From Microstegium vimineum (Eukaryota > Streptophyta > Magnoliopsida > Poales > Poaceae): a stretch of 64,000 nucleotides of DNA. Within the stretch, counting starts at the first letter, position 1. The number at the start of each line of letters is the position of its first letter. The position numbers and the translations under genes are program-made. The stretch lies in assembly GCA_022036555.1 (NCBI GenBank), contig CM039120.1, forward strand, positions 15,949,291 to 16,013,290, written 5' to 3'. Under the pieces are notes generated by a model, which saw only the letters and a program-made list of their open reading frames with translations, was not told the DNA's origin and ran no database searches. Positions 56,752 to 64,000 of this stretch are shown here, piece by piece.

Positions 56752-57265
56752 CCTCGGGCTGAGAAGCATGCATTTTAAGTTGGCAACAGACGCTGTGTCG
56801 CTTAGCCCCAACGGCTAGTTCCTGTTCACGTCAGCAGGCGTCAGACGCTCTGACGCTTGGCGACAGACGTTGCGCCTTAGCGTCTGGCGCCAACTCGCTG
56901 CTCTCGGGTTTCTAGGAAAATATTCCCAAACGCTCTCTAGTGTCTTACGCCCATGCGACAGACGCGTTTGTCGCAAACTGGGCGATTCTGGAGCTCTCTG
57001 TGTTGGCGCCAGACACAACGTCATGCATGCGTCAGCGTCTGGCGCGCCAGACTCGCGTCTGGCGACTTAGACCTCAGCGTCTGACGCTCACAGAGACTCT
57101 CTCTCAACTTCGGTTTTTGTTGCGATGAATTCGGAAGTTGGTCTAGGCTATCTTACGGTCACCATAGGCTTGCTCAGGGCTAAGGAAGTCAAGTCATGAA
57201 GCTCTCCTAAGTCAAGCTACTAGTCTCAACCCGTCTTAATAGTACGGCCAAAGTTCAAATAGAAG
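56752..57265 (-). repeat. 5' LTR fragment of element 3
   Basis: Matches 50097-50660 of the 3' LTR, including the signature cluster (56779-57090), with a few small indels. It joins pol at a short CCT overlap on one side and stops within the LTR (GAAGCCCTA) on the other. Confidence 0.9.
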
Positions 57266-57619
57266 CCCTAACATGTTAAATTAGTCTGCAAGATAGACGA
57301 CAACGGAAAAATCCAAAGCCGACTCCGAGAAGAAGAAGGAGCGGATCAAGATCTTCAAGAACTGAATCGAATCCAGAATCTAACGATTTCGAAACCATCC
57401 AGACTAGCAGATGAAGATGGATACGAAACCGACTCGAAGAAGGAGACACTAACGCACGCCAACCTCGAATCAAACACGAGAAAAGTAAACACAAATCAAG
57501 TCGGAGTACACAAGCAGACTTCAATCAGAAGCAAAAACAACTCGGAAGCAATCAAGAACTCACGTTTATATGGACTACACAATTCAGCATACACTTATGG
57601 AAATTTCCTTCGGAGGAAG

Positions 57620-59520
57620 ATGACGAGAAGCAAAACCCTGAAAGGTGCCCAAGAGGGATTGATCATGTCAACGACTCTGGAAGGATGTATTGTGTACTGG
57701 CCAAACCAACCCTCAAGAACACAAGGCCAGGCTATAGAACTACCATTCCAAGTGGGAAAAGAACTCGGACTTTACCGAGAGCTATCATACAAGACAAAGA
57801 AAAGAAGCCAACAAGCAAAAAGAACTCCGAGAATGCATACCATATACATGGCAGAGTTGGAACCTTATTTAGAACCACCACAAATACCCGATTTGAAATC
57901 ATCAGATGAATCAGAAGGAGATATCTCAGACGATGAAGAAGGATACGACAACGAAACAAACGAGCACAAAGCTACGAGGTTGAAAAAGAACAAGGCTAGA
58001 GCAGGAAGAAGAAATCGAGCCACCCAGAGAAAGCAAATCGGGAACAAGTATAAGGCAGAGTTGACAGAATATAACAAAAAGAAGGAGAAAGAGAATCTAT
58101 GAAGAACACAAAGAGAGAAAGAATTGAAGAGTTAACAAAAGAACTGAACATCCTCACTAAAGAAGAAAGAATTACAGATGAGCTGATGAAAGAAGACGGA
58201 GACCCAAACAAACAACTTGAAAGCAATACACCTCCAGAAGGACAAGGGGAGAAGCAAGAAGAACAACCACCCAAGAAGTCGATATTCCACAGACTAGGGA
58301 AGATAGGAGTACCACAACCATCGAAAAGACAAGAACAACACTTCGAACTGATAAAACAAAAAAACCCAGATTGGGATCAACGCTACCCAGAAGACTATGG
58401 TGAATCTGAATATAGAGGGGGCATAGATTATTATAGAAGAGATGAATCACCAGACTTAAACAGAATAGAACAATACGACAGATTTCCATGCTTTGCAGGA
58501 AGACTGCAAACATTGAAGTTACCACACAAGTTCAAACCAGCAAATCACTCCAAGTATAACAGAAAAGTAGAACCCAGGCAATGGATAAGAGTATATTCCC
58601 AATCCATAGAACTCGCAGGAGGAAACAATGACATCAAGGCCCTATACTTTCCAATGACACTTGAAGCCATGCCATTACAATGGTTTGATAAGCCGAAGCC
58701 AAGATCAATTAAATATTGGGAAGATTTGCACGAAGCATTCTGCAACAACTTTGCAGGAATAATAACACACCCCATGATAGCGGCAGAATTGAAGAATGTA
58801 AAACAAAGAAAAGGAGAAACTCTAAGGTAATATTACAGAAGGTTTGGAGAACTCAGAGCTTAGATACATGATATCACCGATAGGGAAGTAATAGAAACAT
58901 TTGCGGATGGAATCGTAGCAAATTGGCAGTTTAAAGACTACTTTAACGAAAACCCGAGATCCAATGAAGACTTCAAGAGAGCTGTTGAGAAAATGATATT
59001 GTCAGAGGAAAGAACTCGGCACAGGTTCGCCCGAGATTTTCACGAAATAAAATACCAGATTACAGGCCAAATGACAAGAGACCAAGACAAGACAATATGA
59101 TAGCAGCAACAGACAACAAAAGAAGATACAACGACAATGACAACGACAATGACAAAGGATAGTACAACAACAATAGCAACAACTACAACAACAACAGAAA
59201 CACAAACAATAGGTACTCGAACAACAATTATCAGGGCAACAATTACACAAAGAGACCAGCAGAAAGGATAGAAGACCTACCCTGCTACATACATACGAAT
59301 TCAAGTCACAAGCTAGTTGAATGTGATGTTTTTCAACGAAGATTCACAAAGAAGGAAGATACACGATCAAACAATTCAGAGCAAAGAACATATGAATCAG
59401 GGAAGGATACAAATAAAGCAGAGGGAAATTATCAGGAACCCCAACGACAAATAGCAGTAATCTTTTCGGGAGCATCATATACAAGAAACAAAAGACAGGA
59501 AAAGCTGGCACACAAAACTA
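57620..59520 (+). pseudogene. gag: gag of the Tat Gypsy element (frameshifted)
   Basis: ATG at 57620 opens an acidic/basic N-terminal region. At 58099-58102 the frame shifts. The Gag core then follows: FPCFAGRLQTLKLPHKFKPA, PRQWIRVYSQSIELAGG, YFPMTLEAMPLQWFDKPKPR, FCNNFAG. A stop at 58828 interrupts the next helix (YYRRFGELRA). After another shift comes an Asn-rich stretch (59100-59240) and a Cys-His cluster (CYIHTNSSHKLVEC, about 59283). Gag would package the RNA; this copy cannot be translated whole. Confidence 0.85.
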
Positions 59521-59522
59521 TC

Positions 59523-60260
59523 ATGGCACCAGAGGCAACCACCCCAAGATATCTGGATTGGTCAGAATACCCAATTCAATTCACAAGAGAAGATCAATGG
59601 ACAAGCGCAACAAATGCTGGCTATTATCCTCTAGTAATGGGACCAACAATAGCAGGAGCAGCAGTTTCCAAAGTACTCATCGATGGAGGAGTAGGACTAA
59701 ACATAATCTTCAAAGATACTCTAAGAAAGATGAATTTGGACTATGTAGGCATGATCAGACCGACCAGTATTCCTTTTTATGGAATAGTACCCGGAAAAGC
59801 TTCGATACCTTTGGGACAAATCACCCTACCAGTCACCTTCGGGACACCCGACAAATATCGAACTGAGTTCATCAAGTTTGAAGTAGCCGACTTCGAATCA
59901 TGTTATCATGCAATCCTTGGAAGACCAACACTCACAAGATACATGGCAATTCCCCACTACCCATATCTACTACTCAAGATGCCAACAACAAAAGGTGTTC
60001 TTTCACTAAAAGAAGACCTAAAGAGAGCATACGATTGTGATGTACAATCCATACAAATATCGGAAAAGCTGCAAGACTACAAGGAAAAAGAAGATATTGC
60101 GAGGAAAGTTGAGAAAATGAACCCGGATGAAATCCAAATACTGGCAAAGAAGCCAAGCACCTTCACACCTCCTAAAGAAGTAACCACAAAGACAATCGAC
60201 CTACTAACTGGAGATCCAGAGAAGACGGTGATGATTAGTGCAAACCGGGATCCTAAATAG
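59523..60260 (+). pseudogene. pol: aspartic protease part of pol, Tat Gypsy
   Basis: Open frame starting near MAPEATTPRYLDWSEYPIQF. The protease active site appears as VLIDGGVGLNIIF, and the flap and C-terminal parts as FYGIVPGKASIPLGQI, FEVADFESCYHAILGRPTL and YLLLKMPT. The Asp of D-G-G is present. The usual Ser after it is replaced by Val. It ends at a TAG shortly before the RT stub. Confidence 0.85.
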
Positions 60261-61150
60261 GAACTCGTGCTCACCAGCTTTTTGAGGGATAACAAATACA
60301 TATTTGCATGGAAGCCAGCAGATATGCTAGGAGTCCCAAAGGAGTTGGCTGAGCACAAAATTGATACAAATAAAGGATCAAGACCAGTAAAACAGAAGCT
60401 ACGCAAATTCACACCAGACAGGAAAGCAACCAACTTTCCGCTACAAGACATACTCGGAAACAAAGATGCTACATGCCGAATATCAAAATGAGCAGTAGAA
60501 CTCGGATCTCTAAATATAGACTTCAAACCAAGAATATAAATCAAGTCACAAATACTACCCGACTTCATTGCAGAATTGACAGAAATCACACAAAAAGAAC
60601 CCGAGCCAATACGAGATCATTGGAAGATGTACTTTGATGGGTCACTAAAACTCGGAGGAGCAGGAGCAGGTGTGCTACTAATCTCCCCAGAAGGAATACA
60701 ATTAAAATACGTATTACAGATATTATGGCGAGCAACAAATAACGAAGCAGAATATGAAGCACTCATACATGGCTTAAGAGTAGCAACTACACTCGGAATC
60801 AAAAGAATTCTCGCTTATGGAGATTCAGTAGTAGTAATCAACCAAGTAAACAAGGAGTGGGACTGCACAAAAAACAACATGGACGCATACTATGCAGAAG
60901 TACGGAAACTCGAGAAGAATTTTGAAGGACTAGAAATTCACCACGTCTTAAGAGATTCAAATGTGGCTGTAGATATCTTATCCAAGTTGGGGTCAGATAG
61001 AGCAAAGGTACCACCTAGAGTATTCGTGGAAAAACTTGCAAAGCCATCAATCCAGGAAACTAATAAACCAAAAGAAGACCCAATGGACATAAACGAAGCA
61101 AAAGAACCTGATAGCTCAAGACAGATCCTCAACACAGAAAGCGATTGGAG
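60261..61150 (+). pseudogene. pol: RT stub joined to the second (archaeal-type) RNase H, Tat Gypsy
   Basis: ELVLTSFLRDNKYIFAWKPA and HKIDTNKGSRPVKQKLRKF are the start of Gypsy RT. Within a few codons the sequence moves to LGNKDATCRISK and AVELGSLNIDFKPR, which belong to the far end of the first RNase H, so RT (with its YVDD) and most of RNase H are deleted. The second RNase H is then nearly complete: first Asp in MYFDGS, Glu in NEAEYEAL, Asp in YGDSVVVI and Asp in RDSNVAVDIL. Stops at 60489 and about 60537 separate the pieces. Confidence 0.85.
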
Positions 61151-62270
61151 ACAACCATACATTGGTCATAAAAGTGAAAACAAACTACCCGGAGACAAAG
61201 CAGAAGCAACAAGGATTATAAGGAAAAGAAAAACCTACGTTCTTGTAAAGGATAAATTATACAAAAGAGCAGCATCTTCTGGAATATTACTGAAATGCGT
61301 ATCTACAAAAGAAGGAAAAGAAATATTGGAAGAAATCCACTCGTGATGCTGCGGAAACCATGCAACATCTAGAACACTAATCGGCAAAGCATTCAGAAGC
61401 GGATTTTATTGGCCAACAACACTCAAGGATGCAGAACAATTAGTCAAAACATACAAGAATTGCCAGATGTTTGCAAGACAATCCCATGTTCTAGCACATA
61501 ACCTTGTCTACATACCACTAGCCTGGCCCTTCTCATGTTGGGGGCTAGATCAAGTCTGACCCCTCAAAAAGGCAAAAGGAGGATTCCAGTACATATTCGT
61601 GGCAGTAGAGAAGTTTACCAAATGGATTGAATACAAACCACTAGTCAAATACAGCGTAGAAAAGGCGACAGAGTTCATACAAGAAATCATGCACAGATTT
61701 GGGATGCCTAACAGACTATGCATCGGTAGCTCACCCCCAATGAAATGGACAAGTTGAAAGAGCCAATGGGCTGTTATTACAAGGCCTAAAACCAAGACTA
61801 TATGAAGACCTAAAAGATTATGGAGGTAAATGGATAGAAGAACTACCAAAAGTGGTATGAGGTTTAAGAACTCAAATCAGCAGAGCAACATGATATTCAC
61901 CTTTATTCTTGGTATACAGATCAGAAGCTGTGTTACCAATTGACTTAATATGGCAATCACCAAGAATTGAGCAATATTATGAAGGAGAAGCTAAAGAAAC
62001 AAGACGACTAGAGATCGACTCAATCAAAGAAATAAGAGATAGTTTAGTAATACAAAATGTAAGATATTTACAAGGCTTGCGAAGATATTATGACAGAAAT
62101 ATGCACCCAAGAACGTTAAAACCAGGAGATCTGGTACTACGACTAATCCAGAAAAAAGATGGAAGACACAAACTACTCAGCCTATGGGAGGGTCCTTTTA
62201 TCATCAAGACAGCTATACAGCCCGGAACTTATGAGCTAATGACAGAAGGAGTTCAACTAAGCAATACTTG
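61151..62270 (+). pseudogene. pol: integrase part of pol, Tat Gypsy
   Basis: The zinc region shows His (EEIHS, GNHATS) but one Cys of the CxxC is replaced (TYKNCQ). The core has the first Asp in WGLDQV, followed by a TGA. KAKGGFQYIFVAVEKFTKWI is intact, the second Asp segment is deleted after FGMPNRLC, and the Glu is in NGQVERANG, preceded by another TGA. The C-terminal part is open from 61909 (LVYRSEAVLP, LQGLRRYYDRNMHPRTLKPG, LSLWEGPFIIK). Several TGA stops stand where Trp or Gly is expected. It cannot be active. Confidence 0.85.
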
Positions 62271-62340
62271 ACATATCAGCCAACTCAAGAAATTCTACAA
62301 CTAAAAGCGCAAGATACAAGACATCAAGAGCAAACCGGAA

Positions 62341-63240
62341 GTTGCACAATGAGAGGTACTGTCTCGAGTCGAGTTGTTTCGTGACGCAACTTGACAAACC
62401 GACTGCTTTGCACCATGAGCGGCACAGTCTGGTTCACATGTATAAAATTTACCGGCAGTTGCACAATGAGAGGCACTGTCCGGAGTCAGTTGTTTCGAGA
62501 GGCAACTTGACTAACCGACTGCTTTGCACCATGAGCGGCACAGTCTGGTTCACATGTATAAAATTTACCGGCAGTTGCACAATGAGAGGCACTGTCTGGA
62601 GTCAATTGTTTTGTGAGGCAACTTGACTAACCGACTGCTTTGCACCATGAGCGGCACGGTATGGTTCATATATCTAAAATCTACCGGCAGTTTGCACAAT
62701 GAGAGGCACTGTCTGGAGTCCGTTGTTTCGTGAGGCAACTTGACTAACCGACTGCTTTGCACCATGAGGGGCACAATCTGGTTCATATATCTAAAAATCT
62801 ACCGACAGTTTGCACAATGAGAGGCACCGTCCGGAGTCAGTTGTTTCGTGAGACAACTTGACTAACCGACTGCTTTGCACCATGAGCGGCATAGTCTGGT
62901 TCATATAAAAAGTCTATCGTTTCATCAGGCGACATGACTAGCTGACAGCTTTGCACCATGAGCGGCAGTGTGTAGCATTTTTAAGTCGATTGTTTCGTGA
63001 GACAACTCGACAAACCGACTGCTTTGCACCATGAGCGGCACAGTCTGGTATATATATAAAGTCTACCGTTTCGTGAGGCGGCCTGACAAGCTGACAACTT
63101 TGCACCATGAGCGGCACTGTCTGGCATTCATAAGTCAGTTGTTTCATGAGGCAACTTGATAAACTGACTGCTTTGCACCATGAGCGGCACAGTCTGGTTC
63201 ATATATCTACAAGTCTACCATTTCGAGAGGCGGCATGACA
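62341..63240 (+). repeat. tandem array, period about 117 bp, about 8 units
   Basis: Units start with GTTGCACAATGAGAGG at 62341, 62458, 62574, 62690 and 62808 (spacings 117, 116, 116, 118). Later units are variants based on TTTGCACCATGAGCGGCA. Each unit contains two near-copies of GCACNATGAGNGGCAC, so a half-period is visible. It lies between the integrase end and the antisense ORF, where Tat elements often carry tandem repeats. Confidence 0.95.
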
Positions 63241-63809
63241 TCAAACTACTCGACGCAGTAAAGAAGAATCGTCTACCTCGACGATACCAAAATCAATCAC
63301 TCGTACAAAGTGATGCAACAAATGCTTGAAGAGCAGCAGGAATTCGGCGCAAAAAGAATACAAGCCAAATATCCTTACATCAAGAAGCAAAATATCAACA
63401 GAAAGAACTACTCATCAAGAACTACTCGTCAAACAACAACAACATTGCCCTGAAACTACTCGGAGATCTTTTACAATGCAAAGCCTAAACTTAGAGGCAC
63501 AAGTCTTTCTACAGCTAATACTGTCATCAGGGCTCGAAGGACAATAATACTACCCAAGAAGAACTCGAGATTTCAGAAGCATTTTCAAAGCCTAATGCAG
63601 AGGCGCACAACTTCAGACAGCAATCAAAAGAAATCGGCTTGACTCATAAAAGGTTAGAAAGCAAGGCATTCATCAAATCAGAGAGCAAAGTTGTACAACG
63701 TTGGCAAACAAAGATAAGAGCATCACAATATCAGGATGAAGCCTGACAATATGTTAAAATATCATTTGTAGTATATTACAAAACCACCATCAGGGATAAA
63801 CAAATGTTA
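63241..63809. other. non-coding spacer of the Gypsy element
   Basis: A-rich, stops in all frames. It separates the tandem array from the antisense ORF. Confidence 0.5.
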
Positions 63810-63998
63810 TCAAGGAGAAGGAGGCAACACTTCCATCTGACCAAGTATTTCACTACAGAGACTCTTGACCTCAGGTTTTGTCTGCTCCCACCGAGTCAAA
63901 AGATCAGACTCCATAGGATCTTCAAGAATTCGGGCCAAAGGAACTTCAGGAGCAAGACCCCGGACAAAGGAAACAATATTTCCAATACATCGTTCAAA
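63810..63998 (-). CDS. C-terminal end of an antisense ORF of the Tat element (cut by the window edge)
   Basis: On the minus strand 62 codons are open from the edge to TGA at 63812-63810. It contains FVRGLAPEVPLARI, LLTRWEQTKPEVKSLCSEIL and VLPPSP at the end. Tat-lineage elements often carry an ORF on the opposite strand between pol and the 3' LTR, and the position fits. The start and the body are outside the window. Function unknown. Confidence 0.5.
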   Translation of the reverse strand, partial: FERCIGNIVSFVRGLAPEVPLARILEDPMESDLLTRWEQTKPEVKSLCSEILGQMEVLPPSP

Positions 63999-64000
63999 CC

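Larger units (their letters stand above)
49386..57265 (-). mobile_element. Sirevirus-like Copia, element 3 (deletion derivative)
   Basis: Same family as element 2 with LTR start TGAAGAATCAA. On the minus strand the order is: truncated 5' LTR, end of RNase H, internal signature cluster, leader and intron, env-like ORF, purine tract, full 3' LTR. Gag, protease, integrase and RT are gone, because pol jumps into the 5' LTR at about 56752. The 5' LTR itself ends abruptly at about 57265 against Gypsy sequence. A solo LTR is nested at 51408. It cannot be autonomous. Confidence 0.9.
57266..64000 (+). mobile_element. Ty3/Gypsy retrotransposon of the Tat lineage, partial and decayed
   Basis: Plus strand, A-rich. 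Gag, protease, a stub of RT, a Tat-type second RNase H, a damaged integrase, a tandem array and an antisense ORF follow in order. The integrase after RNase H shows Gypsy order, and the second RNase H plus the antisense ORF point to Tat. RT and the first RNase H are deleted. No 5' LTR or primer site was recognised between 57266 and 57620, and the 3' LTR would lie beyond the window. Many TGA codons and frameshifts show it is dead. Confidence 0.88.

Noticed and set aside
57266..57620. 5' LTR of the Gypsy element starting at TGTTAAATTAG (57269)
   Set aside because: No CA end, primer site or second copy inside the window; the stretch is too short and unsupported.
62341..63240. CRISPR-like array
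   Set aside because: Units are contiguous and similar over their whole length, with no unique spacers, and the DNA is a plant retrotransposon.

Overview
This window looks like nuclear DNA from a grass, probably a panicoid. The evidence is the mix of repeat families (Sirevirus-type Copia and Tat-type Gypsy elements, Tourist and Stowaway MITEs, a tRNA-derived SINE) and intron-bearing, GC-rich plant genes. The species cannot be fixed from the sequence alone. Retrotransposons and their relics make up well over half of it. Only one host gene looks intact: a VQ-motif protein at 26343-27680 (minus). Two more host-derived genes are present but damaged: an SDH2 (succinate dehydrogenase iron-sulfur subunit) last exon at 45226-45935 and an AN1 zinc-finger SAP-like gene at 46437-46989. 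A cluster of small gene fragments (a G3BP-like RRM and a ketoacyl synthase piece) lies at 18.0-18.9 kb.

Layout: 1-478 is a LINE 3' part. 2.3 kb has a possible Helitron end, followed by gene-poor AT-rich DNA. 4253-17235 is a nearly complete Sirevirus-like Copia (element 1, plus strand) with a solo LTR nested in its env-like ORF. 17.2-21.9 kb holds gene fragments, MITEs, a SINE and an LTR piece. 22-26.3 kb is low-copy DNA without a recognisable gene, with a 31-G tract. 26.3-28.3 kb is the VQ gene. 28.3-29.1 kb has MITEs. 29422-40598 is element 2, a Sirevirus on the minus strand with a perfect AATAT target duplication; it has lost protease and integrase but keeps an open RT-RNase H frame. 40.6-48.7 kb contains MITEs, an LTR relic, SINEs, SDH2, the SAP gene and another solo LTR. 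48640-49385 is an LTR fragment that meets element 3 (49386-57265, minus) tail to tail, forming a large palindrome. 57266-64000 is a decayed Tat-lineage Gypsy with a roughly 117-bp tandem array and, at the right edge, the end of an antisense ORF.

How the parts work: Copia elements 1-3 share an unusual plan. Downstream of pol each has a cluster of short GC-rich inverted motifs, then a CT-rich leader, a GT-AG intron of about 256-326 bp, and a long env-like ORF. The same motifs sit in the LTR U3, upstream of a TATA-like sequence, and the edges of the internal cluster match the U3 edges. I read this as a second, U3-like promoter with a leader intron that serves the env-like gene. The motif is specific to each element and differs coherently between the closely related elements 2 and 3, as if all copies changed together. 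This is the most interesting signal in the window.
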